Assembly: GCA_943789485.1 (NCBI GenBank)
Contig: CALSUH010000027.1
Coordinates: 1 to 64,000 of the forward strand
Length of the DNA: 64,000 nt
Direction of reading: 5' to 3'
Source of the DNA: an uncultured Pseudomonadales bacterium
Lineage (GTDB): Bacteria > Pseudomonadota > Gammaproteobacteria > Pseudomonadales > Pseudohongiellaceae
This document shows, piece after piece, positions 21,972-32,557 of this stretch. Below the pieces are notes generated by a model. It was not told the DNA's origin and ran no database searches. It worked only from the letters and a program-made list of their open reading frames with translations. Both the position numbers and the translations under genes were made by a program. How positions within the stretch are numbered: position 1 is the stretch's first letter; the number at the start of each line of letters is the position of its first letter.

Positions 21972-22190
21972 TTGCTTATCCTTAATTTTTACTCGAAGCT
22001 AAGTTCTGGAACCCGCTACGGGGTACCGACAGCGCCAAAATACAGATAATGGGCTGAATGCGGACTGAACCTCTAAAGCGCAGATAAGTAGTTTACATGA
22101 AGTAAGCAGTTCAATAAATTATTACTTGCAAAGCTCTTCAAAGAATCTTCTAATTGGCCGCTTCTTCTCGGCATTAAGAATACTTCGTAT

Positions 22191-23144
22191 ATGTTCTTCG
22201 ACATGGTCATCATCGTTCTCGGATTTATTGGTCTAATCTGGGGAGCGGACAAGTTTGTGTTTGGCGCGTCAGTCCTCGCGCGACACCTTGGGGTTTCCCC
22301 GTTGATGATCGGCCTTACTATCGTTGCTTTTGGCACGTCGGCCCCAGAGATTTTTTCTTCCGCTGTTTCTGCTCTCAATGACAAACCCGAATTGGCAGTC
22401 GGCAATGCGCTGGGCTCCAACCTTTTCAATATCGGGGTGGCTCTCGGCGTTGCCGCAATGATTAGCCCTCTTAAGCCGCCTGAGTCGCTAATCAGCAAAG
22501 AAATTCCAGCGCTGCTTCTCGTTACCTTTGTTACTGGCATTTTATTTCTAGACCTCTTCCTTGGCGTATTCGATGCTGTGGTCTTCATAGCCATTACCAT
22601 CTATTTTGGCTATAGGTTATTCCGCAAGAAAGTTAAATCAGGATCCCCCCCGGATCTCCTTGATGAAAATATCGGCGAAATAAATAGCCTAAAAGCCGCT
22701 GCCTACATGGTATTAGGGCTCGCACTCTTAGTGTTGAGTGCACAAACGCTAGTGGCAGCCGCCACATCTATCGCCGAATCGCTTGGCGTCTCTGCGGCAA
22801 TCATCGGCCTTACCGTCGTCGCTCTCGGCACGAGCCTTCCCGAATTGGCCGCATCGGTAACCTGCGTTTTGAAAGGACATCATGACCTGGCGATTGGTAA
22901 TATTGTTGGATCGAACATTCTAAATTTGCTCGCAGTACTTCCTTTCCCAGGTTTATTTGCAGCAGGAGCAATCGAGCCCGCCCTCCTTTATCGAGACTTT
23001 GCTGGCGTACTAATACTAACTCTCATGTTGGCCTACTTTTGCTATGCAGGCGTCAAAAAGGGCAAGATGATCAGCCGATTCAATGGCGCCGTTTTCATGT
23101 CGCTCTATCTTGGCTGGTTTAGCGTCATGCTTTACCAGATTTAA
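22191..23144 (+). CDS. yrbG: Calcium/sodium antiporter (YrbG family)
   Basis: Member of the CaCA superfamily. The two alpha repeats are plain: GLTIVAFGTSAPEIFSSAVS in the first half and GLTVVALGTSLPELAASVTC in the second, each followed by GNALGSNLFN and GNIVGSNILN. These form the ion-binding site between about ten membrane helices. 317 aa, intact. It stands directly upstream of kdsD as in E. coli, although the neighbouring mla operon is mostly missing. Confidence 0.93.
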   Translation: MFFDMVIIVLGFIGLIWGADKFVFGASVLARHLGVSPLMIGLTIVAFGTSAPEIFSSAVSALNDKPELAVGNALGSNLFNIGVALGVAAMISPLKPPESLISKEIPALLLVTFVTGILFLDLFLGVFDAVVFIAITIYFGYRLFRKKVKSGSPPDLLDENIGEINSLKAAAYMVLGLALLVLSAQTLVAAATSIAESLGVSAAIIGLTVVALGTSLPELAASVTCVLKGHHDLAIGNIVGSNILNLLAVLPFPGLFAAGAIEPALLYRDFAGVLILTLMLAYFCYAGVKKGKMISRFNGAVFMSLYLGWFSVMLYQI

Positions 23145-23199
23145 ACAAACTCTCTGCATAGTAGTCTGACGCATTCGCCTAAGGTATGATCTGATCACT

Positions 23200-24183
23200 A
23201 TGAACTCCGATTCTTCCCTCATCTCCAGTGCTCTTAGAACTATAGAAATAGAGAGCCGAGCCGTCAGCGAACTGCTCAATCGTATTGATGCTGACTTCGT
23301 AAAGGCCTGCGAGATTATGCTGGCCTGCGAAGGGCGCGTAGTCGTGATCGGCATGGGTAAGTCTGGTCATATTGGCAAGAAAATAGCCGCCACGCTTGCC
23401 AGTACCGGCACGACAGCCATGTACGTACACCCTGCCGAGGCGAGTCACGGCGATATAGGCATGATAACGGCCCACGATGTTGTCCTCGCGATATCCAATT
23501 CGGGCACCACAGAAGAAATACTCTTCCTGCTACCGATACTGAAAAGAAAGGGCATTCCCTTAGTGAGTCTAACCGGCGATAAGCGGTCCGAATTAGCCAA
23601 GGCCGCATCAGCAAACCTCGATGCCAAAGTAGATGAGGAGGCCTGCCCACTCGGGCTAGCTCCAACATCGAGCACAACCGCCGCACTGGTGCTTGGCGAC
23701 GCATTGGCCATGGCCTTGCTGGAAGCTCGCGGCTTTACCCGTGATGACTTTGCCATCTCTCACCCAGGTGGAAATCTTGGCAGGCGCCTATTAATAAAAG
23801 TGCGAGATGTTATGCATTCCGGCGACGCCATTCCCAAAGTCTTGAGTGGAACCACGTCTCTTCCCGAGGCCCTACTTGGAAATGAGCAGCAAAGGCTTTG
23901 GTCTAACAACCATAATAGGTGAATGACGGAAACCTTACTAGGGTGTATTTCTCCGATGGCGATCTGCGGCGCACGATAGACTCCGGCAAGAACATTCAGG
24001 AAATCACCATCGACGAAGTCATGTCCCCCAGCTTTAAATACATCGACCCCAACGCCCTTGCCGCGGAGGCCGCCAGAATCATGCAGGAGTCGAATGTATA
24101 CGTGCTCATCGTGAAGAGCGAGTCTCGAGCCTGTCGAGGGCATGCTGAAAATGCACGACCTACTCCAGTCGAACGTAGTCTAG
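23200..24183 (+). pseudogene. kdsD: Arabinose-5-phosphate isomerase KdsD, about three frameshifts
   Basis: KdsD converts ribulose-5-P to arabinose-5-P, the first step to Kdo. The SIS domain is clean for about 225 codons (VVVIGMGKSGHIGKKIAATL, AISNSGTTEEILFLLP, TSSTTAALVLGDALAMALL). In the CBS region the frame changes near 23880, 23921 and 24130; the pieces KGFGLTT, FSDGDLRRTIDSGKNIQEIT and VEGMLKMHDLLQSNVV still spell the family's C-terminus and end at TAG 24181-24183. The total of 984 bases is the normal gene length, so net gain and loss cancel. This is where the frameshift-dense block begins. Confidence 0.88.
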
Positions 24184-24215
24184 CCTGAGAATAGCCCATG
24201 CTTTTTAGTCTGACA

Positions 24216-24733
24216 ATGAAAGAACAGGCTAGTCGCAGCCGCTCGCCAAGATCAGACTGTTGCTGCTCGATGTTGACGGCATCCTCACCGATGGCAAACT
24301 CTATTTCTCCAATTCCGGTGAAGAGAGCAAGGCCTTCCACAGCCTAGACGGACACGGCATTAAAATGCTGATGCGTGCACCGGCGTTGCGGTCGGCATCA
24401 TCACCGGGCGAAAATCTACCAATAGCGTTGCTAACCGCGCCGCCGACCTGGGCATCGATATCCTCTATCCAGGGCCGCGAAGACAAGATCGATGTGCTTC
24501 GTAGAAATAATTGCACAACTACAGGATATCTCCGCTGGACGCTATTGCCTACGCCGGCGATGACCTGCCTGACCTGCCGGTGCTACAGGCCGTTGGCTTA
24601 AGCTTCTCTGTTCCCGGAGCTCACCGACGACGTGAAAGGCGCGGTCGACGTGATCACTAGCACGCGCCTGGCGGCGAAGGGTGCGGTCAGGGAAATCACT
24701 GATTTCATCTTAAGCTCACAAGCCAATAACTAA
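24216..24733 (+). pseudogene. kdsC: 3-deoxy-D-manno-octulosonate 8-phosphate phosphatase KdsC, several frameshifts
   Basis: HAD-type phosphatase that makes Kdo from Kdo-8-P. Recognisable pieces occur in changing frames: RLLLLDVDGILTDGKLYFSN (catalytic DVDG), SKAFHSLDGHGIKMLM, VGIITGRKSTNSVANRAADLG, IAYAGDDLPDLPVLQAVGLS. At least three frame changes occur between 24250 and 24620. The end at TAA 24731-24733 is inferred from the frame reading ITDFILSSQANN. Start could be the ATG at 24198 instead. Surviving motifs argue against real decay. Confidence 0.82.
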
Positions 24734-24842
24734 CCTTTTCTCAGCGCTAAAGCCTAATGGCTCGCCCGAAAATTTGGACCGCAATCGACAAATTCGTGTT
24801 AGGCTTCAACTACTTGCAACCAATTTCAAACGCTAACAGATT

Positions 24843-25398
24843 ATGCAAAGGATAGGACTCATCATTGTTCCAGGAATAATCGCGATAGCCTTGTTTGTTG
24901 GCATAAATTCGTTCAATACCTTGAGCAATGAAGCAGACGCTCCCAACACAAGCCTAGACTTCAATGCTTACTCTGAAGGCATCAATACGACACTTTACGA
25001 TGCCCAAGGCAATATAAATTACACGCTAAAGGCAGAGCGTCAAGTTCACTACAATGATGACAGCACTGAGCTAGAGAAGCCGTTTATCCGCCTGTATCAA
25101 GATGGCGATTCACGTTGGAACATCGTGGCAAATTCCGGCAGAATCCCTGCCGCCGAAACGACTGCCGACGAAGCACTTGAAAGGATTGAACTACTCGGTA
25201 ATGTTCGAGTCTACAGCCTCGATGAGTATGGCAATAGAACAATGATGTCCACCGAATTCTTAACACTGAACACGGAATCAGCAATTCTAGAGACTGATCA
25301 GTCGGTATCAATTGTAACTTCAGCCGCTACAACAATCGTCTATAGGAATGATAGCTAAGCTCAGAATTGACGAAATCAACTTCCTGCGTGAGATTTAG
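24843..25398 (+). pseudogene. lptC: LPS export protein LptC, frameshift near the 3' end
   Basis: LptC is a bitopic inner-membrane protein that passes LPS from LptB2FG to LptA. One N-terminal membrane helix (IGLIIVPGIIAIALFVG) precedes the beta-jellyroll domain (YSEGINTTLYDAQGNINYTL, MSTEFLTLNTESAILETDQS). As written the frame stops at 25358, but a +1 change near 25345 continues it as GMIAKLRIDEINFLREI to TAG 25396-25398, which fits the family's last strands. The first 500 bases are clean, unlike the genes on either side. Confidence 0.82.
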
Positions 25399-25406
25399 AG
25401 GCCGGT

Positions 25407-25974
25407 ATGAACAACCAACAGAATTAGCGGCAGCTCGCCATCGTGAAGGCTGGCGGCGATCAGCCTTGGCTGCCTGCATCGCTAGTACCAGTTCTTTCTG
25501 CGCTCGAGGCCGATCAGGAATCAGGAACTGCTGTTCAGTGCCGACGGTGCGGTTCACGCGTATGAGCATCGAAGGCGGTGTCCGCCTACGTGGAGATGGC
25601 TGACAATCGTTGTCATTACGCGAGGGCACCATGGTAATTCGCGGGGACGCTGCCACGATCGAAAGCGTAGTCAGCAGCGGATGAAGTTCAGCAAGGTTAC
25701 GGTGCTTGGCGCGCCCGGTGTACTATCAACAGCAACTCGATTCCAGCGATGCACCTGTGAACGGGGTCGAGCAACAGCATCTACCTTCTACACCGACGGA
25801 GCCGACGGCAGTCCAGCGTAGTCGAACTCGTTGGCGACGCAGTTATCGAGTCGCCCACCTCCAATTTCGAAGTGCAGCGCCATCGCCTACATCGCCGACC
25901 AAGACCTCATCCGCGACACACAAGGCCCCTGCAGCGGCGCGTTTAACTACCGCGAATTGATAAGCAGATGCTAG
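25407..25974 (+). pseudogene. lptA: LPS transport periplasmic protein LptA, heavily frameshifted
   Basis: LptA forms the periplasmic bridge for LPS. Only pieces are legible: a signal-like ALAACIAST, then QELLFSADGAV, IEGGVRLRGD, EGTMVIRGDAATIES, VVELVGDAVIESPTSNFEV and IADQDLIRDTQG, spread over three frames in the correct order. The gene is placed by these pieces and by position between lptC and lptB. Ends are approximate: the ATG at 25407 and a possible TAG at 25974 that overlaps the lptB start. At least five indels are needed. Confidence 0.7.
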
Positions 25975-26702
25975 AAGCGAAAAACCTTGCCAAGAGCTAT
26001 AAGAAGCGAGAAGTCGTTCGCGACGTCTCCGTCTCGATCCGTCAGGGGTGAAATCGTAGGGCTGTTAGGCCCCAACGGTGCCGGCAAGACCACCTGCTTC
26101 TATATGATCGTAGGGCTTGGTCGCCGCCGACAAGGGCAAGGTACTACTGGGGGGCGACGACATCACCGACTGCCCCCCATGCATCAGCGTGCCAGCCATG
26201 GGCTCGCCTATCTTACCGCAAGACTCCTCCATCTTTCGTACCCTCAGCGTCGAGGACAATATTCTCGCCATTTTGGAAACGCGCAAAGAGCTGAGTAGCG
26301 CCGAGAGCGACGAGTCAAAACTGGAATCCCTTCTCGAACGAGTTCAACATACAGCATATCCGGCACAACAAGGGTATGAGCCTGTCTGGCGGGGAGCGCA
26401 GACGAACAGAGATTGCGCGCACGCTGGCCACCGATCCGAAATTCATCCTGCTCGACGAACCCTTCGCCGGAGTAGACCCGATCTCCGTGAGCGATATCAA
26501 ACAGATTATTCAACATCTCAGGGCGCGCAACATCGGCATACTTCTCACCGATCACAACGTTCGCGAGACCCTTAGGACATTTGCGAAAAGGCCTACATCG
26601 TCAGCGAAGGACAGATCATCGCCGAAGGGGAATGCCAGCCGCCATTCTTTCCAATGAGAAAGGTCAGAGAAGTTCTACCTCGGCGATCAGTTTCAAATTT
26701 AG
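25968..26702 (+). pseudogene. lptB: LPS export ABC transporter ATP-binding protein LptB, several frameshifts
   Basis: LptB is the ATPase of the LPS exporter. In order but in changing frames: [40 protein letters not shown] (Walker A), [50 protein letters not shown] (ABC signature), [17 protein letters not shown] (Walker B), [12 protein letters not shown] and [13 protein letters not shown]. All functional motifs survive. At least four indels are needed; the last frame ends LGDQFQI at TAG 26700-26702. An essential gene in nearly every relative, so sequence error is likely. Confidence 0.88.
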
Positions 26703-26944
26703 TTCAGTGCTAGCGCCAGCGAGTAATCTCACCATCAATCCCTGCTCAAAGACCGCGCTAGCAATTCGTCGCAAAATCTACCGCACAAGCGAATCCAGCT
26801 AAATACTTGCCGAAAAGGCTATGCAATGCAGGCATGAATCTTGCTATAAATCAAACGGCACAATCTCGGTGCAGCTGCTCGTACTCCATGAGTACTTGCA
26901 ACACATTACTAACTTCCTCCTCTCGGCCTTAAGATGCATTCTTC

Positions 26945-28489
26945 ATGAAACTTTCGCTTCAGCTCAAGCTAGGTCAGCAACTGACCATGACTCCCCAGCT
27001 GCAGCAAGCTATTCGACTTCTGCAACTCTCGACACTCGACCTTCAGCAAGAAATTCACCAGGCGCTCGAATCCAACCCGATGCTGGAGCTGATCGAGAAT
27101 AATCGCGAAGAAGACGATATCACCGACCCCCGGCAGACGGCTCTACCCCGACCGACCCGCAAGGCGAGCCGCGGACTGCTGCAAGCCTGCTACGACTCCA
27201 CCAGAGACAACGCCGAATTAAATAGCGACGACACTGATTGGCAGAGCGACATCCCCAGCGACATCGATGCATGGAGACCCAATTGGGATGACGCCTACTC
27301 GGGCACTTCGCTCATCAATCTAGCTCCTTCGATGGAGACTCCTCTGACTTTGAGTCTCGCACCAGTGCCGAGGGCACACTGCAAGACCACCTTCTCTGGC
27401 AGCTCACACCTGACCCACATGTCTGAGAAGGACTCTTCGATCGCGCTCCGCAATTATCGATGCGATCGATAGCAACGGCATGCTCACTGTCGAGCTAGAG
27501 TCCATACACAGCGGCTTCGATAGCGACCTAGAGATAGATACTTGACGAGATCCTCGCCGTTCTCCACCGCATCCAGCAGTTCGATCCTATTGGCGTCGGC
27601 TACAGAAACCTCGCCGAGTGCCTCATGCTGCAGCTTGCGCAGATCGATTCTCCAGAGACTGCGAAAGCCGTTAGCAATGCCAAGCTGGTGATTAGCGAGC
27701 ATATCGACCTCCTAGGCAATCGCGACTACGCGCAGCTCATGCGACGAACGAAACTTAAGCAGAAGCGAGCTAAGCGAGGCCATTACCATTGTAGAGAGCT
27801 TGAACCCCAGGCCAGGGTCGAGCATCTGCCCACCTTCAACCAGCTATGTCGTGCCAGACGTGATCGTGAGCAAGGACAGCACTTCAGGGAAAATGGAAAG
27901 TCGAGCTAAACCCCGAGACAGCGCCGAAAATCCGCATCAACAGCGGTTATGCCTCTCTCGTGAAGCGCGCCGACACCAGCGACGACAATAATTATTTGCG
28001 CAACAATTTGCAAGGAGGCCAAGTGGTTCATCAAGAGCCTGCAAAGTCGCAACGAAACACTTTGATGAAGGTCCTCTACGCGCATAGTCGAACACCAGAA
28101 AGGGCTTCCTCGAGTATGGCGAAGAGGCGATGAAGCCACTAGTGCCTCCACGATATCGCCGAGGCAGTTAGCATGCACGAATCAACGATTTCGCGCGTCA
28201 CTACTCAGAAATACATGCACAACGCCTAGAGGGATCTTCGAGTTAAAATACTTCTTCTCGAGCCACGTTTCCACCCAAGGGTGGCGGGGAGTGCTCCTCC
28301 ACGGCAATTCGCGCGCTAATACGCAAGCTGGTCGCTGCGGAGAATACCAGAGAAGCCGTTGAGCGACAGCAAGATAACCCAGCCTCTTAGAAGAGAAAGG
28401 CATCAATGTGGCTAGGCGTACAAATTGCCAAGTATCGAGAGTCGCTCTCTATTCCGCCCTCTAACGAACGCAAGCGACTGCCTAGCTAG
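26945..28489 (+). pseudogene. rpoN: RNA polymerase sigma-54 factor RpoN, heavily frameshifted
   Basis: Sigma-54 directs transcription from -24/-12 promoters with NtrC-type activators. The activator-interacting N-terminus is clean ([31 protein letters not shown]). Core-binding pieces follow in alternating frames (FDPIGVGYRNLAECLMLQLA, SLNPRPGS, RINSGYASLVKRAD). The DNA-binding end reads HDIAEAVSMHESTISRVTTQ and the RpoN box ARRTIAKYRE, ending at TAG 28487-28489. At least eight indels are required. Since a sigma-54 promoter and a GAFTGA activator (cbrB) occur in this window, a working rpoN is expected, again favouring sequence error. Confidence 0.88.
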
Positions 28490-28568
28490 ACAGCCCGAAT
28501 CAGAACGCTTACTTAGCCTCAAACCCAAACCTAATCAACCACTCACCACGACTAGAGAACGTACAGCA

Positions 28569-29024
28569 ATGCAACTGGAAGACATACTCAGCCCCGACCG
28601 CTGCCACTGCCGAGTCGAAGGCGTAAGCAAGAAGAGAATACTAACCAAGATTAGCGAGATCGTTTCAGATAACATTGACTCATTGGAGGCCAGCCGATGT
28701 ATTCGATGCGCTAATGGCTCGCGAACAGCTCGGTACGAACGGGCCTGGGCAAACGGCATAGCCATTCCTCACTGCCGGCTCGCTCCCTGCGAGAATATTA
28801 TTGGGGGCGCTAATAACCCTTGATCAGCCCGTTGACTTCGACTCCTTAGACACCATAAGCCGGTGGATATCCTGTTTGTCTTGCTCGTTCCTCGTGAAAA
28901 GAACGATGAACACGTACGCACTCTCGCCGAGCTCGCCACTTTATTCAATGACGAGGATTTTTGCTTCACTATAAGGCATACTAACGATCGAGAAGACTTG
29001 TACAATATTGCGATCACTTACTAA
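28569..29024 (+). pseudogene. ptsN: PTS IIA-like nitrogen regulatory protein PtsN, several frameshifts
   Basis: PtsN (EIIA-Ntr) is the terminal phosphoacceptor of the nitrogen PTS. Pieces in order: QLEDILSPDRCHCRVEGVSK, KRILTKISEIVSDNI, ALMAREQLGT, NGIAIPHCRL (phosphorylated His), PVDILFVLLVPREKNDEHV and NDREDLYNIAITY. Frame changes fall near 28695, 28740, 28805 and 28850. The hpf gene that normally separates rpoN and ptsN is missing: only 79 bases lie between them. Confidence 0.84.
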
Positions 29025-29088
29025 GAGCCTCTGCATTCACCTGAGGCTTATTAACACTACAGCGCCTTAGCGAAACGGGTTGACTTTG

Positions 29089-29943
29089 ATGAAGCTAACC
29101 ATAATCAGCGGCAGATCTGGCTCCGGAAAAAGTACAGTACTGCATATCCTTGAGGATCGGGGCTACTATTGCATCGACAATCTACCCGCTAGCTTACTGC
29201 CAGCCCTCGCGGATCGTATCAGCAATGACGATACTAACCTTCCCAATGTAGCCGTCAGTATTGACGCCCGCAATATTTCTGCTGACTTACAACAAGCGCC
29301 TGAAATAATCAGCGAATTACAGGCGAGAGAATTACCCACAGAGATTATATTCCTCGATGCCAACAGCCAAACCCTGCTGAAGCGATTCAGCGAGAGTCGT
29401 CGTAAACATCCTTTAAGCAACGAATCTACCGACCTGTACGAAGCAATCGATATCGAATCAGCATTGCTAAAATCGATTTCCATGATGGCAAACTTCGTTA
29501 TCGATACCAGCAACATGTCCCTTCATCAACTAAGGGATTTAGTAAAGAACCGCCTGCTGGAGAACAACGAAACTAGAATGGCACTGTTATTCCAATCGTT
29601 TGGTTTTAAGAACGGCGTTCCTGTAGATGCGGATTTGGTCTACGATGTTCGCTGCCTACCCAATCCTTATTGGGACATAGCACTTCGATCGCTGACCGGA
29701 CTTCACATCGATGTTGCTAAATTTCTCGACTCTCAAGAAGAGGTTCAGGAAATGACCGATGACATAAGAGATTACTTGGAGAAATGGCTGCCGAAGTATG
29801 AAAGCAATAATCGCAGTTATATCACCGTTGCTGTAGGCTGCACCGGAGGCCAACATCGTTCTGTCTACATTAGCGAAAAGTTGAAAAAGTACTTTTCATC
29901 CAAAATCAAGAACGTGCAAATACGTCATCGCGATCTTGGTTGA
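29089..29943 (+). CDS. rapZ: RNase adapter protein RapZ
   Basis: RapZ is a P-loop protein that in E. coli binds the small RNA GlmZ and presents it to RNase E. Walker A GRSGSGKS is at residues 8-15; the C-terminal domain has VGCTGGQHRSVYISEKL. The ATG at 29089 gives 284 aa, the usual length; an upstream TTG at 29080 is a weaker alternative. The gene is entirely clean although its neighbours ptsN and mgtE are full of indels. Confidence 0.95.
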   Translation: MKLTIISGRSGSGKSTVLHILEDRGYYCIDNLPASLLPALADRISNDDTNLPNVAVSIDARNISADLQQAPEIISELQARELPTEIIFLDANSQTLLKRFSESRRKHPLSNESTDLYEAIDIESALLKSISMMANFVIDTSNMSLHQLRDLVKNRLLENNETRMALLFQSFGFKNGVPVDADLVYDVRCLPNPYWDIALRSLTGLHIDVAKFLDSQEEVQEMTDDIRDYLEKWLPKYESNNRSYITVAVGCTGGQHRSVYISEKLKKYFSSKIKNVQIRHRDLG

Positions 29944-29982
29944 TAGCAAAGACGACCTAGGCGACACGATTCGAAACAAGGC

Positions 29983-30249
29983 ATGCTAAAAGCAACGACT
30001 ACAATTATTAACAAAGCAGGGTTGCATGCGCGAGCCGCGGCCAAGTTAGTAGAGCTAACTGGCACGCTGAAAAGCGCGGTCCAGATCGGCCATGAAAAAA
30101 TGGTCGACGGAAAAAGTATCCTCTCTCTAATGATGCTCGCTGCAGTTCAGGGCAACGAACTCTCGATAGAAGTCGACGGCCCCGATGAAGAGCAAGCTAT
30201 GTCCGCCATACTTGCCCTGATCCAAAATCGCTTTGACGAGTCCGAATAG
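29983..30249 (+). CDS. npr: Nitrogen-PTS phosphocarrier NPr (HPr family)
   Basis: 88-aa HPr-like phosphocarrier of the nitrogen PTS, passing phosphate from EI-Ntr to PtsN. The phosphorylated His15 lies in NKAGLHARAAAKLVEL and the conserved KSILSLMMLAA segment follows, with Ser in the HPr regulatory position region. Intact, 39 bases after rapZ. Confidence 0.95.
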   Translation: MLKATTTIINKAGLHARAAAKLVELTGTLKSAVQIGHEKMVDGKSILSLMMLAAVQGNELSIEVDGPDEEQAMSAILALIQNRFDESE

Positions 30250-30469
30250 CAATCCCCCTTAGACTCCTCCCTTTTGCCCCCTACCTCCTCGAAAATCACA
30301 GACATAGCCATTCTCTCAAGCTTGTTTAAGTTCTATTAGACTGCGTTTGGCTGTAGAATTGCGCGATCTAGCGTTGGCGCTAGCGACGCCTGCCACTATC
30401 GCTTGCCATTTGAGCCGGATTCGCACTCACTTAGCGAGCCTCAAACTGAGCATAGGGCCAAGCAATACG

Positions 30470-31846
30470 ATGTCTCAAGCCAAGGAATCTCAATCTCAGG
30501 AAACTGTTGCACTTGAACTTAATCAAGCGCTGGACAGCGGCTCCCTTTATGAGGTTCGGCAGCTTTTAAAATCGCTGCCTAGCGCAGGCATTGCACATCT
30601 TCTTGAATCTTCTCCCCCGAAGACGCGTAACGTCCTCTGGCAGTTAATCGACAAAGCCGCCGAGGGTGAGGTCCTACAAGATCTGAACGAGGACCTGCAA
30701 TCCGAATTTCTCAGCGAGCTAGATGCCCCAGCAGGTCGTCGAACTCACCGCGGGTCTCGAGACCGACGACCTGGCTGACATTCTGCAGCAGCTGCCCAAC
30801 CAGGTGGCCGCAGAAGTACTACGGGCGATGGATGAACAGGACCGGCAGCGTGTCGAATCCATTCTTATCCTTCAATGAAGACACGGCTGGGCGGCTTGAT
30901 GAACACGGATACGATCACCGTGCGCCCCCAGCCACACTCTCGAGCTCGTGCTGCGTTACCTCCGGCGCCACGAAAGCCTCCCTGAGATGACGGACAACCT
31001 CCTTGTTGTAGACCGGGAGGACAGGTTCTTAGGGCATACTGCCGCTGCGAAAACTCTTAGTGTCGGATCCCAACACAACTGTTAGAGACATCATGCGCGA
31101 AGATATCGATGCCATCCCTGTCGATATGGACGCAACCCAGGTAGCCCAACTGTTCGAGCGTCACGACTGGGTTTCCGCTCCCGTTGTCGGTTCGTATGAC
31201 GGCAAGCTGGTCGGCCGTATCACCATCGATGATGTTGTGGATGTCATCAAGGACAACTGCCGAACACTGCGCTGATGAGCATGGCCGGTCTCGATGAGGA
31301 AGACGATAGCTTCGCACCCAGTCCTGAAAACCGCGAGACGCCGCGCCCTTTGGCTCGGCGTGAACCTCATGACGGCTGTGTTCGCCTCCGGTGTGATCTT
31401 TCTCTTCCAGGACACCCTCGACCAGGTTGTCTACCTCGCCGTGCTCATGCCCATCGTTGCCAATATGGGTGGTGTAGCTGGCACACAGACCCTCACGCTA
31501 GTTATCCGGAGCCTTGCGCTCTCGGGCACATCAGTCGAGTCTCAATAGTCGCTGGTTGTTAGTGAGAGAACTTGGCGTGGCCGGCCTTGAACGGGGCCGC
31601 ATGGGCCGATCGTTATCGCAGCCATTCACCTTCGCCTGGTACGCAGACTTACCACTCAGCCTGGTGATTGCTGCAGCCATGATGATCAATCTCGTCGTCG
31701 CAGCTCTGGCCGGAGCCTACCTCCCGCTTTTTCTAAATCGCATCAAGGTCGACCCAGCACTTGCTGGATCCGTCGCGCTCACCACGGTCACCGACTCGGT
31801 CGGTTTCTTCGTGTTCCTCGGCTTGGCGCAGCTCTTTTACCTATAA
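30470..31846 (+). pseudogene. mgtE: Magnesium transporter MgtE, at least five frameshifts
   Basis: MgtE is a Mg2+ channel with cytosolic N and CBS domains and five membrane helices. The first 250 bases are clean (ALDSGSLYEVRQLLKSLPSA, HLLESSPPKTRNVLWQLID). Then the frame alternates: ETDDLADILQQLPNQVAAEV, EDTAGGLMNTDTITVRP, RDIMREDIDAIPVDMDATQV, YDGKLVGRITIDDVVDVIK (CBS), FLFQDTLDQVVYLAVLMPIV, NMGGVAGTQTLTLVIRSLAL, RIKVDPALAGSVALTTVTDS (pore-lining). The last piece ends at 31846. All domains are present in order. Confidence 0.87.
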
Positions 31847-31873
31847 AAGCCCTTATTCAGCCTTTAGAAAATT

Positions 31874-32380
31874 ATGAAATTCGAACCCGAATACAGACCC
31901 AGATCTACCGAGCAAGACACGGCTCAAGCAAGACGCTACCGATTTGCAGCAACTCGGTCAGAAGCTGACCACTTACAGCTCTGCAGTCTTGAGAAAGCTG
32001 CCGTTAAATGAAGTATTGATATCTGCCATCGAAGAATACAATCGCCTACCCAATAGCCATGGAGCACGACGTCGTCAGCTACAATTCATCGGCAAGCTGA
32101 TGCGTGATCTCGACTATGACGCGATAATCAAAGCCATAGACAACCTGGAAAATGGCCACCTAAGAAAGAAAAAAAAACCTTCCGCGGTTAAGCTGTTGTG
32201 CGAGGCCATTTTAGAATCTGGCGATGCAGAAATAAATGCGGACGCTGGAAAAATATCCCTCAACTCGAGCGACAAACCATGCGCCAGTTCTATCGCGAAC
32301 ACAATCGCGCAACGGACACGAGCCGCACAAAGTTCAAGATCAAGCTACAAAATTACCTGCAGCAGAAAATCGGCAGCTAA
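31874..32380 (+). pseudogene. darP: Ribosome-associated protein YjgA/DarP (DUF615), two or more frameshifts
   Basis: DarP acts in late 50S assembly. The piece LRKLPLNEVLISAIEEYNRL, then RRRQLQFIGKLMRDLDYDAI, is the DUF615 core; later in another frame come REHNRATDTSRTKFKIKLQN and the terminal YLQQKIGS. Frame changes are near 31925 and 32210. The 507-base length is about normal for this family. In Pseudomonas pmbA and tldD flank this gene; they are not here. Confidence 0.8.
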
Positions 32381-32557
32381 TCTTAGCGCTACTATTCGAG
32401 CCAAAAAAAGGGTGCCTGTTCCTCGCCGATGACAGGGGGATTTGATTGTATTTATCGGACGTTTACGGTCTCTCCATTAGGTGATAAGCTCTTTTCCAAT
32501 TAAGAGACTACGCGCCCTCAGCTAGAGCGCGAACAGTACTACAATAACAACAAGAGA

